Shown: positions 1 to 5,819, counted from the first letter of the stretch. The stretch is DNA of 5,819 nucleotides from Chlorobiota bacterium (GCA_030592565.1 JAUVIX010000259.1:1-5819), one strand, 5' to 3'. Notes: a model not told the origin generated them from the letters alone. Made by a program: numbers and translations.

Positions 1-134
1 ATTTCCGATATCATACCCATACTTTTAAGACAAAAAATGACAATGTTTACAAATTTTGCTATGAGTATGGGTACCTTGAAATTGATGATGAAAAAGTTTT
101 GATTGTCAATTGGCAGCCCTATATGGACAAGTAA
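1..134 (+). CDS. 3' end of an unrecognised protein gene (partial)
   Basis: The frame starting at base 3 is open from the window edge to a TAA at 132-134 and gives 43 C-terminal residues ending in VNWQPYMDK. The stretch is rich in Tyr, Lys and acidic residues, has no membrane segment, and contains an alternating pattern around YGYLEIDDEKVLIVNW that would suit beta strands. The start lies outside the window. It converges with the large oxidase gene, with only 31 bp between the two stop codons. I do not recognise the family. That it is coding is inferred from the uninterrupted, protein-like reading; of the other two plus frames, one stops after eight codons and the other after 33. Confidence 0.55.
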   Translation, partial: FRYHTHTFKTKNDNVYKFCYEYGYLEIDDEKVLIVNWQPYMDK

Positions 135-165
135 GTTTACAGCGGGCTGACAGAGAGATGTTTTC

Positions 166-3111
166 TTACCTCTTCACAGCCTCATACAATATCTCGATGG
201 GATGCAGAGCCTTTCGTCCGGTTCCGTCATTTATCTGTTGACGGCAGCTTGTGCCTGGAGCTGCAATAATAACCGAATCTTCTGTTTTTCGTATTTCAGG
301 AAACAGGATCATCTCACCTATTTTCATTGAAAGGTCATAATGCTCTTTTTCAAATCCAAATGAGCCTGCCATTCCACAACAACCCGATTTTATCTCCTCC
401 ACCTTGTAATTAGCGGGCAACGATAGCATTTTCTTTGTCGGCTCTGTTGATGCTATGGCTTTTTGATGACAATGTCCGTGTAGCTTAATCATTTTTGTTC
501 CGGAAGTAAACATTTCAGTATTAATCCTACCTGCAGCAGCCTCCCGCTCAATAAATTCATCAAACGTAAAAACCGACTTTGAAAGCTTTTGTGCATCCTC
601 TTTCAGACTCTCACCTGCAAGTTCGGGATATTCATCTCTGAAAGTAAGTATCGCCGAAGGCTCTATCCCAATCAATGGTTTTTCTTCCGAAACAATATTC
701 TTTAAAGAGTTAACATTACGGATGGCAACCTCTTTTGCTTCTCTCACCAACCCTTTCGACAGCAACGCCCGCCCACTGATTGTATGCTCCGGCACCTCAA
801 CCTCATATCCGAGAGAATGTAGTAATTTAACTGCTTTTATCCCGATAAGGGTATCGTTAAACTCGGTAAATTCATCAATAAAAAGATATACCTTTCCTTT
901 CATTTTTTCAGACTCCGGATGAAGACTATTCTTTTTCAGCCAGGAGGTCATTGTAAATTTATAGAGTTTTGGAATAGTCCGTTTAGGCGCAAATCCCAAA
1001 ACTCTTTTCAGAAACCCGGAGGTTATTGAGTTTGTAATAAAAAAGTTAAACAGTGCCGGAATTGACGATCCAATTTTGTTAATCAGATGAATGTGTGCTA
1101 TAAGCCTGGTTCTGAGAGGAACTTTATTGTCATCATAATAGTGCTGGAGACCCTCGGCTTTCAGCTTTGTCATATCAATACTCGACGGACATTCTGACTT
1201 GCAACCCTTGCATGAAAGACACAGGTCAAGCACCTTGACAATCTCTTTATGGGTAAAAGGATTTCCCCTTTTCGAGTGAGTTATATATTCTCTGAGAGTA
1301 TTAGCTCTTGCACGTGTACTGTTGTTTTCGTCTCTCGTTGCCTGGTAGCTTGGGCACATTAACCCGTCAAAAATTTCCGGCTTCAGGCAATCGCCTGACC
1401 CATTGCATTTTTCTACTGCCCTGAGATATCCTTTATCAGTAGAAAAGTCGAATAGCGTCTCTATTTTTTTTGTTGCCTGATCAGGTTCAAACCTCAGGCT
1501 CGTATTCATTTTCGGGGGCTCGGTTATCTTTCCCTGATTAAAAATCCTTTCAGGATCCCAAACAAGTTTCATTTCCTGAAAAATCTTATAATTTCTCTCC
1601 CCCACAATCAATGAAATAAATTCGCTGCGCAATCTTCCATCGCCATGTTCTCCACTCAGAGAGCCATTATATTTTTTAACCAGTTTTGCCGTTTCCATAC
1701 CTATAGTGCGGAATAATTCAACATCCTTTGGCTTTTTCAGGTTTAACACAGGTCGCAGGTGCAGCTCTCCGGTATCAATGTGAGCATAGTAAACACACTC
1801 AAGATTCAGTTTTTTCAATAGTTTATTGAAATCGGCAATGTAATCGGGAAGCTGCTCCGGAACAACGGCAGTATCTTCAACAACCGGAACGCGTTTGGCA
1901 TCTCCCTGAATATTCGACAGCAGCCCGAGTCCGGCTCTTCGCACATCCCACACTTTGTTAATATCATCACCAAAAAGAACCGGAAAATTGTAGCCAAAAC
2001 CTTTTTCGCGCATCTCATTTTCCATAGCCGAAGAGATAGAAAGTATCTCCCCTTTAGAGTCGCTGGCAAACTCAATAAGAAGCATCGCACCCGGATCACC
2101 ATCAATAAAAAACCTCTTTTTCCGCAGTGCGATATTCGATTTTGTCTGCTCCATTATCATCCTGTCAATCAACTCAATGGCACCAGGCTTATATTTTAGT
2201 GCAACCAGGTTGCCTTTCAATGCCTCCTCAACAGAATGACAATGCACACAAACCAATCCTTTAACAGGAGGAGGGAGGGCCACCAGGTTGAGCTTTACCT
2301 CTGTAATCAAACCAAGTGTTCCCTCAGAACCAGCAATAAGTTTTGAGAAGTTGAATTTTTCATTGCTCTCTGAAAAAGGTTCTGTGTCAAGCAAAATATC
2401 AAGAGCATAGCCGGTATTTCTGCGCTTGAGTTCAGGATTTGGAAACTCGGCTCTTATTATTTTTTGATTTTCTTTATCCGATAGAATCTCATTTATATTT
2501 TGATAAATTTTTCCTTCGAGGGATTCTAGCTTACACTTTTCATAAAACTCCTCTTTTGAAAGAGCTTTAACCTCCACCTCCTTTGCATCGCTCAGAATCA
2601 TTTTTACTGAAAGTAGGTGGTCTCTTGTGCTGCCATAAATCAGCGAATGTGCACCACAGGAGTTATTTCCGACCATCCCGCCAACCATACAACGGTTTGA
2701 TGTTGAAGTCTCAGGTCCGAAAAAGAGTCCGGTTGGTTCGAGCATCAGGTTTAACTCATCAGGAATAACACCCGGCTGTACTCTTGCCCAGTGCTCTTCT
2801 CTGTTTATCTCCAGGATTTTTGTAAAATACTTTGAAAAATCAACAATAACTCCTTCGCCTACAACCTGACCAGCAAGGGACGTGCCGGCAGTTCTAGGAA
2901 TCAGCGATGTATTATGTTTTTTGGCAAAAGAGACCAGAAGTTTCAGGTCATATACAGTTTTCGGACGGGTGACAGCATGAGGTATCTGGCGATACGCTGA
3001 TGCATCAGTGGCATATTGCACCCTCGTATAATGATCGGCGTAGATGTCGCCCTCAAAAAATGGCTTAACCTCAACCATAATATCTGCAGAAATTGTATTA
3101 TATTTTTGCAC
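166..3111 (-). CDS. FAD-binding and Fe-S-binding 2-hydroxyacid dehydrogenase (GlcD/YdiJ-like)
   Basis: A 981-residue three-part flavoprotein expected to oxidise a 2-hydroxyacid (D-lactate, glycolate or D-2-hydroxyglutarate type) and pass electrons through iron-sulfur clusters to an unknown acceptor. Residues ~45-280 form the FAD_binding_4 (PCMH) fold, with PRTAGTSLAG (72-81), GMVGNNSCGAHS (145-156) and GSEGTLGLITEV (261-272). Residues ~285-530 are the FAD-oxidase C-terminal domain, with HIDTGELHLRP (444-454) and SGEHGDGRLRSEF (486-498). Ferredoxin-like cysteines follow at 569, 575 and 586 (MCPSY), then the motif CLSCKGCKSECP (631-642). A CCG/HdrB-like domain closes the protein, with HGHCHQ (878-883), SGCCGMAGSFGFEKEHYDLS (909-928) and GTSC (953-956). 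Length and order match the YdiJ family (about 1000 residues) and no domain looks broken. The GTG start at 3111 has a stop four codons upstream and leaves an N-terminus of about family length. An ATG at 3076-3078 (residue 12) is the alternative. Substrate cannot be read from the sequence, and no partner gene is adjacent. Confidence 0.93.
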   Translation of the reverse strand: MQKYNTISADIMVEVKPFFEGDIYADHYTRVQYATDASAYRQIPHAVTRPKTVYDLKLLVSFAKKHNTSLIPRTAGTSLAGQVVGEGVIVDFSKYFTKILEINREEHWARVQPGVIPDELNLMLEPTGLFFGPETSTSNRCMVGGMVGNNSCGAHSLIYGSTRDHLLSVKMILSDAKEVEVKALSKEEFYEKCKLESLEGKIYQNINEILSDKENQKIIRAEFPNPELKRRNTGYALDILLDTEPFSESNEKFNFSKLIAGSEGTLGLITEVKLNLVALPPPVKGLVCVHCHSVEEALKGNLVALKYKPGAIELIDRMIMEQTKSNIALRKKRFFIDGDPGAMLLIEFASDSKGEILSISSAMENEMREKGFGYNFPVLFGDDINKVWDVRRAGLGLLSNIQGDAKRVPVVEDTAVVPEQLPDYIADFNKLLKKLNLECVYYAHIDTGELHLRPVLNLKKPKDVELFRTIGMETAKLVKKYNGSLSGEHGDGRLRSEFISLIVGERNYKIFQEMKLVWDPERIFNQGKITEPPKMNTSLRFEPDQATKKIETLFDFSTDKGYLRAVEKCNGSGDCLKPEIFDGLMCPSYQATRDENNSTRARANTLREYITHSKRGNPFTHKEIVKVLDLCLSCKGCKSECPSSIDMTKLKAEGLQHYYDDNKVPLRTRLIAHIHLINKIGSSIPALFNFFITNSITSGFLKRVLGFAPKRTIPKLYKFTMTSWLKKNSLHPESEKMKGKVYLFIDEFTEFNDTLIGIKAVKLLHSLGYEVEVPEHTISGRALLSKGLVREAKEVAIRNVNSLKNIVSEEKPLIGIEPSAILTFRDEYPELAGESLKEDAQKLSKSVFTFDEFIEREAAAGRINTEMFTSGTKMIKLHGHCHQKAIASTEPTKKMLSLPANYKVEEIKSGCCGMAGSFGFEKEHYDLSMKIGEMILFPEIRKTEDSVIIAAPGTSCRQQINDGTGRKALHPIEILYEAVKR
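3101..3108 (+). promoter_or_regulatory. Putative -7 box for the 43-codon ORF
   Basis: TATTTTTG matches TAnnTTTG on the plus strand and lies 22 bp upstream of the ATG at 3131. It sits inside the first codons of the oxidase gene, so the two divergent promoters would overlap. No -33 element is visible at the usual spacing. Such matches are common by chance in AT-rich DNA. Confidence 0.2.
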
Positions 3112-3130
3112 GGGATAAAATTATAATAAA

Positions 3131-3262
3131 ATGCATTACAAAGGTACGGGAAAACATTCTGTTGAAGATTTGGAAGAGATAATTGACGAAATTCAATCAC
3201 AATTTTTCAGGGCTGGGTTTTTTGGTTCCGAAATTTCGCATCAGCGTCAACCTATGGAATAA
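3131..3262 (+). CDS. Candidate small protein, 43 aa, unknown function
   Basis: An ATG-to-TAA frame divergent from the oxidase gene, with start codons 20 bp apart. The first 26 residues look protein-like, with a probable acidic amphipathic helix at residues 10-26 (SVEDLEEIIDEIQSQFF). The last part (RAGFFGSEISHQRQPME) looks less ordered. There is no signal peptide, membrane segment or cysteine motif. The TAA ends 4 bp before the terminal TATAG of the mirror-symmetric element, so this may be the 5' remnant of a longer gene cut by that insertion, a genuine small protein, or chance. I do not recognise it. The AT-rich leader without a Shine-Dalgarno sequence is normal for this phylum. Confidence 0.33.
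   Translation: MHYKGTGKHSVEDLEEIIDEIQSQFFRAGFFGSEISHQRQPME
3139..3146 (-). promoter_or_regulatory. Putative Bacteroidota -7 box for the oxidase gene
   Basis: Read on the minus strand this is TACCTTTG, a full match to the TAnnTTTG -7 consensus of Bacteroidota sigma factors. It would start transcription near 3132, giving a leader of about 20 nt before the GTG start. No convincing -33 TTG is seen at the expected distance, so the call rests on one box in AT-rich DNA. Confidence 0.4.
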
Positions 3263-3282
3263 TTATTATAGACTACTCACTA

Positions 3283-3378
3283 ATCCCGAAGGGATGACAG
3301 GTGCAAACACAGGACGAAGCGTAGCAAAGTCCTGTGCAAAAAGCAAAGTAATATGTAAGGGCTGAAAGCCCGACAGGT
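3283..3378 (+). repeat. Left module of the mirror element
   Basis: Read on the plus strand: hairpin ATCCC-GAA-GGGAT (3283-3295) followed directly by GACAGGT (3296-3302); hairpin CACAGGAC / GTCCTGTG (3308-3315 and 3329-3336) around the 13-nt loop GAAGCGTAGCAAA; a 22-nt spacer; then hairpin GGGCT-GAA-AGCCC (3359-3371), again followed directly by GACAGGT (3372-3378). The two GAA hairpins are direct repeats 76 nt apart. They share loop and tail exactly but have almost entirely different stems. Confidence 0.8.
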
Positions 3379-3395
3379 CATAAAATGAGAATTAT

Positions 3396-3491
3396 ACATT
3401 TCGCTCTTTCAGAGCTAACTTGTTAGTACATCAAAATCAAAGGTTTTCGCTTCGCTACAACCTTTGTTATTACATTTCGGAGCTTCACTCC
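3396..3491 (-). repeat. Right module of the mirror element (inverted copy)
   Basis: Read on the minus strand, 5' to 3' from 3491: hairpin GGAGT-GAA-GCTCC with a T-G wobble closing pair, then tail GAAATGT (3478-3472); hairpin CAAAGGTT / AACCTTTG (3466-3438) around loop GTAGCGAAGCGAA; a 22-nt spacer; hairpin GCTCT-GAA-AGAGC (3415-3403), then tail GAAATGT (3402-3396). The 13-nt loop matches the left module at 10 of 13 positions. The tail differs from the left module's GACAGGT at two of seven positions and is identical in both copies within this module. Confidence 0.8.
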
Positions 3492-3507
3492 TACATTTGA
3501 AACTATA

Positions 3508-3667
3508 TCAAGATTTTATATAAATGCCAAAATTTTCAGGAATGACTAGAATGTAATTTGTGGTACATCCATTTTTAATGATTTATTAATAGTTTTGATT
3601 TTTTGAAGAGATTTGTAACTTTCTAAATTAATGTTACTTAAGTTTTATGCTTTCAAAACAAATAGCC
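3508..3667. other. AT-rich intergenic stretch without a recognisable gene
   Basis: This 160-bp stretch follows the pnp stop codon on the minus strand. No frame on either strand looks protein-like and no tRNA-like or GC-rich stem is visible. The only inverted repeat I see is GTAAC / GTTAC (3615-3619 and 3633-3637) with a 13-nt loop. It is weak and AT-rich, so I do not call it a terminator. Confidence 0.6.
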
Positions 3668-4486
3668 CTACAACTTTACCTTCTCAATCATCTCTTTCAC
3701 CATAAGCGTCATTTTTGGCTCTGCCATACTTGCTGCATCAATAACCTCTTCGTGTGTTATTTCAACTATCTTACCTTCAACACCTAGGTCGGAGATAACC
3801 GAAACTGCAAAGCAGGGTAGCTCCATATGTCGTGCAACTATGGCCTCCGGCACAGTTGACATGCCTACTGCATCAGCACCAAGAATGTGAATATATTTGT
3901 ATTCGGCAGGTGTTTCAAAGGTCGGGCCGGTAACGGCTGCATAAACACCTTCCTGAAATTTAATGCCGTTGTGTCTTGCAATTTTTGCTGCGTGACGGAT
4001 AATCGTTTTGTCATAAGCCTCGCTCATATCCGGGAAGCGTGGGCCAAGCCCTGTATGATTCTTGCCTATCAAAGGATTATTCCCCATAAGATTGATATGG
4101 TCTTTTATGATCATCAGGTCGCCAATCTCATAATTGGGATTAACTCCACCCGCAGCATTTGAAAGCATTAACAACTTAACCCCTAGAAATTTCATAACCC
4201 TGATCGGGAAAGTAACTTCCTGCATTGTGTATCCTTCATAAAAATGAAATCTGCCTTGCATTGCAACCACGTTCTTCCCACCAAGTTTGCCGAAAATGAG
4301 TTTGCCTTCGTGGCCCTTAACAGTTGATTCCGGAAAATTTGGGATATCTTTATATGGTAAGGTTGCTATCGTCTCTATCTCTTTTGTTAAGCCGCCGAGA
4401 CCTGTCCCGAGAACAATGCCTATTTGAGGTTCGAAATCAATCTTTTGTTGAATGTGCTTAATTGTTTCCTGAATTTTTTCTAACAT
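3668..4486 (-). CDS. punA: Purine nucleoside phosphorylase, trimeric (inosine/guanosine) family
   Basis: The 272-residue protein is full length for the trimeric PNP family, which cleaves purine (deoxy)nucleosides with phosphate to free base and (deoxy)ribose-1-phosphate in cytosolic purine salvage. Visible motifs are the phosphate loop GTGLGGL (27-33), GHEG (58-61), RFHFYEG (79-85, His81 matching human His86), SNAAGG (109-114), GPTFET (187-192, Glu191 matching Glu201) and GMSTVPE (208-214, Met209 matching Met219), plus THEEV (244-248). At the position of human Asn243, the base-contacting residue, this protein has Asp233 (VISDLG), so base preference may differ from a strict 6-oxopurine enzyme. 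The ATG start lies inside the end of lpxK with a 29-bp overlap, which argues for cotranscription. No Shine-Dalgarno sequence is seen. The stop is TAG. The family is secure; the symbol follows common bacterial usage. Confidence 0.95.
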   Translation of the reverse strand: MLEKIQETIKHIQQKIDFEPQIGIVLGTGLGGLTKEIETIATLPYKDIPNFPESTVKGHEGKLIFGKLGGKNVVAMQGRFHFYEGYTMQEVTFPIRVMKFLGVKLLMLSNAAGGVNPNYEIGDLMIIKDHINLMGNNPLIGKNHTGLGPRFPDMSEAYDKTIIRHAAKIARHNGIKFQEGVYAAVTGPTFETPAEYKYIHILGADAVGMSTVPEAIVARHMELPCFAVSVISDLGVEGKIVEITHEEVIDAASMAEPKMTLMVKEMIEKVKL

Positions 4487-5519
4487 AATCTAAAATATAT
4501 TTATTGAATTTTGTTTTATCCTGTTTATGAAATTCCGTTCTGATCGGAATATAAAAGACCGGCAAAGATATTAAATGATTTATTATGCCAGGCTGAATAA
4601 ATCGCATTGCATCCTTTTCCGTAGTGACAATTATCTTATTTTTTCTGAAAATCTTCTCAAATGTTTCAATTATTTTGGTAACATCTTTTTCAGAATAGTT
4701 ATGATGGTCGGGGTATTTCATCACTTCCAGTTCATCACAATGTTTTTTCAGGTAAACTTCCAAAGGATATGAATTGGCTATGCCTGCGACAAGTAGTATT
4801 GAGGTGAAGAATATTTTCTTAGCTTTCAGCTCTTCACCATTCAGGGATGTGAAATATCCGTGTTCGATATATGAGAAAAACACCTTTTGCCGGCTCTTTG
4901 GCTTGATCTTCTCCTCAATATCTTTTCTGACAATTGGAGATAGTACTTTTGAGCTTTTTGTGACAATGATAATATCTGCCCGTTTTGCCCCCGACCTGCA
5001 CTCCCTCAATCTGCCTGAAGGGATAGGATAATCATTTGTGTATAAATTATGGTAATCAGTCAGCAAGATGGAAAGTCCCGGCTTTACATATCTGTGTTGA
5101 AAAGCATCATCAAGTAAATTAATGTCGGGATTAGAAAGGATTTGCAATTCGTTTATCCCATGAACCCGCTTTTCATCAACTGCAACTGTTATCCCTGGAA
5201 ATTTTCGATTGATTTGATATGGCTCATCTCCAATTTCTGAAGCTGAGCTATTGTCTGAGGCAATAATGAAACCTTTGGTTTTTCTTTTATATCCTCTGCT
5301 TAATGTGGCAATTTTAAATTCATCCTTTAAAAAGTTGATAAGATATTCAACGTGGGGAGTCTTTCCTGTTCCCCCAACGTTGAGATTACCTACCGAAATT
5401 ATAGGTTTGTCAAAAGACTTTGATCTCAGTATGTTCCAGTCGAACAGCTTGTTTCTGACGGCTGTTGCAAAGGCGTAAACTAATGAAAACGGTAGTAATA
5501 TGAATTGACTGAATTTCAT
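4458..5519 (-). CDS. lpxK: Tetraacyldisaccharide 4'-kinase (LpxK)
   Basis: LpxK phosphorylates the 4' position of the tetraacyl disaccharide-1-phosphate to give lipid IVA, at the cytoplasmic face of the inner membrane. The 353-residue protein has a hydrophobic N-terminal helix (about residues 4-25), a P-loop GNLNVGGTGKTP (44-55; Lys53, Thr54), IGDEP with Asp98 in the position of the proposed catalytic Asp of Aquifex LpxK, LLDDAFQHR (Asp137, Asp138), YPIPSGRLRE (164-173), DHHNYS (271-276) and TTEKDAMR (299-306). All conserved motifs are present. I chose the ATG at 5517-5519 because MKFSQFILLPFSLVYAF resembles usual Bacteroidota LpxK N-termini. An in-frame TTG at 5532-5534 would add five residues. 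It is probably the first gene of an lpxK-pnp unit, and its 3' end overlaps pnp. Confidence 0.96.
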   Translation of the reverse strand: MKFSQFILLPFSLVYAFATAVRNKLFDWNILRSKSFDKPIISVGNLNVGGTGKTPHVEYLINFLKDEFKIATLSRGYKRKTKGFIIASDNSSASEIGDEPYQINRKFPGITVAVDEKRVHGINELQILSNPDINLLDDAFQHRYVKPGLSILLTDYHNLYTNDYPIPSGRLRECRSGAKRADIIIVTKSSKVLSPIVRKDIEEKIKPKSRQKVFFSYIEHGYFTSLNGEELKAKKIFFTSILLVAGIANSYPLEVYLKKHCDELEVMKYPDHHNYSEKDVTKIIETFEKIFRKNKIIVTTEKDAMRFIQPGIINHLISLPVFYIPIRTEFHKQDKTKFNKYILDYVRKNSGNN

Positions 5520-5543
5520 CCGATAAAAGTACAAAATTTTATA

Positions 5544-5551
5544 TAAATTTG
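5544..5551 (+). promoter_or_regulatory. Putative -7 box for the Nif3-family gene
   Basis: TAAATTTG matches TAnnTTTG and lies 21 bp before the ATG at 5573, in the 53-bp spacer between divergent lpxK and the Nif3 gene. No clear -33 TTG is present. The lpxK promoter must also lie here or just inside either gene, but I cannot place it. Confidence 0.3.
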
Positions 5552-5572
5552 AACCGCTAAAATTTATTTGAA

Positions 5573-5819
5573 ATGAAAATCAAAGAAGTAACATACGAAC
5601 TTGAAAGGATTGCTCCTCTGAGTCTGCAGGAATCTTATGATAATGCCGGGTTGTTAGTTGGTAATAGTGACGCGGAAATAAGCAAAATATTAATTTCTTT
5701 AGATGTGACTGAAAAGGTTATTGAAGAGGCTTTAACTAAAGGCTGTAACCTGATTATTTCACATCATCCGGTTATTTTCAAGGGACTTAAAAGGATAACC
5801 GACGGAACTTATGTTGAAA
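5573..5819 (+). CDS. Nif3/YbgI-family dinuclear metal protein (5' part, runs off window)
   Basis: The first 82 residues are present; the window ends one base into codon 83. The N-terminus is typical of the Nif3 (DUF34, YbgI) family: SYDNAGLLVG (21-30), SLDVTEKVIEEA (42-53) and LIISHHPVIFKGLKR (60-74). His64 and His65 correspond to metal ligands of the two-metal site in solved homologues. Family members form toroidal hexamers and are often labelled GTP cyclohydrolase 1 type 2 homologues, but their physiological reaction is not settled. The ATG is the first in frame and follows an AT-rich leader without Shine-Dalgarno. The gene is transcribed away from lpxK. The family call is secure; the molecular role is not inferable here. 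Confidence 0.92.
   Translation, partial: MKIKEVTYELERIAPLSLQESYDNAGLLVGNSDAEISKILISLDVTEKVIEEALTKGCNLIISHHPVIFKGLKRITDGTYVE

Larger units (their letters stand above)
3267..3507. repeat. Mirror-symmetric six-hairpin intergenic element (REP/BIME-like or MITE-like)
   Basis: This 241-bp noncoding element carries six inverted repeats at 3283-3295, 3308-3336, 3359-3371, 3403-3415, 3438-3466 and 3479-3491. Hairpin lengths run 13, 29, 13, 13, 29, 13 and the gaps 12, 22, 31, 22, 12, so the layout is exactly symmetric about base 3387. The outer ends are TATAG (3267-3271) and CTATA (3503-3507), also at mirrored positions. Each half is a diverged inverted copy of the other. No transposase or long open frame is present, so any mobility would be supplied in trans. 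The structure is seen directly; the REP/BIME or MITE comparison is inference, and I know no named family with this layout. It lies between the pnp stop and the oxidase start, all on the minus strand, so it could also act in the transcript. Confidence 0.8.

Noticed and set aside
140..149. Small palindrome CAGCGGGCTG between the convergent genes as a terminator
   Set aside because: Only a 3-4 bp stem can form, and the later T-rich stretch (161-167) is too far away to make a standard terminator.
1815..2105. Open minus-strand frame of 96 codons inside the oxidase gene
   Set aside because: It lies within the oxidase coding sequence in another frame, and its composition is unlike a protein family. 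It is a shadow of the real gene.
3229..3238. 10-bp palindrome CGAAATTTCG
   Set aside because: It is a perfect palindrome but isolated. It has no mirrored partner in the element and no clear operator context.
3183..3365. Plus-strand frame of 60 codons through the left half of the mirror element
   Set aside because: It reads through the hairpins, and its residues simply reflect the repeat sequence. There is no protein-like pattern.
3359..3371. Rho-independent terminator for the pnp transcript
   Set aside because: The GC stem GGGCT/AGCCC is not followed by a T-run in either direction, and its tail is part of a repeated unit.
3283..3491. CRISPR array
   Set aside because: The repeated units are hairpins with different stems on opposite strands, not identical direct repeats separated by unique spacers. 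No cas gene is present.
3201..3540. Near-direct repeats AATTTTTCAGG (3201-3211) and AATTTTCAGG (3531-3540) around the element
   Set aside because: They differ by one T, are AT-rich, and lie 33-66 bp outside the element's symmetric ends. They are more likely chance than a target duplication.
3615..3637. Weak inverted repeat GTAAC/GTTAC downstream of pnp
   Set aside because: It is a 5-bp, AT-rich stem with a 13-nt loop and no T-tract. This is expected by chance in such DNA.

Overview
The window looks like chromosomal DNA of a Gram-negative member of the Bacteroidota. A lipid A kinase gene (lpxK) implies an outer membrane. The base composition is AT-rich, starts lack Shine-Dalgarno sequences, and several genes are preceded by TAnnTTTG boxes, the -7 element described for this phylum. 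I know of no marker here that fixes genus or species.

Layout. Positions 1-134 hold the 3' end of an unrecognised plus-strand gene. It converges on a large minus-strand gene (166-3111) for a 981-residue FAD plus iron-sulfur 2-hydroxyacid dehydrogenase of the GlcD/YdiJ type. A gap of about 550 bp (3112-3667) follows. It holds a candidate 43-codon plus-strand ORF (3131-3262), then a striking repeat element (3267-3507), then AT-rich DNA with nothing recognisable. Next on the minus strand come a trimeric-type purine nucleoside phosphorylase (3668-4486) and lpxK (4458-5519). They overlap by 29 bp and are probably cotranscribed, lpxK first. Across a 53-bp divergent spacer, a plus-strand Nif3/YbgI-family gene begins at 5573 and runs off the window.

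The coding genes are housekeeping functions: purine salvage, lipid A phosphorylation, oxidation of a 2-hydroxyacid, and a conserved metal-binding protein. Nothing suggests they form one pathway.

The most interesting part is the intergenic element. It has six hairpins placed with exact mirror symmetry about position 3387. Left and right halves are diverged inverted copies of one module: GAA triloop hairpin, fixed 7-nt tail, 8-bp stem with a 13-nt loop, 22-nt spacer, then a second GAA hairpin with the same tail. Loops and tails are conserved between halves, while 10 of 18 stem pairs differ with pairing kept. This points to selection on folded structure, in single-stranded DNA or RNA, and resembles the arrangement of REP/BIME-type interspersed elements. 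I do not recognise the family.
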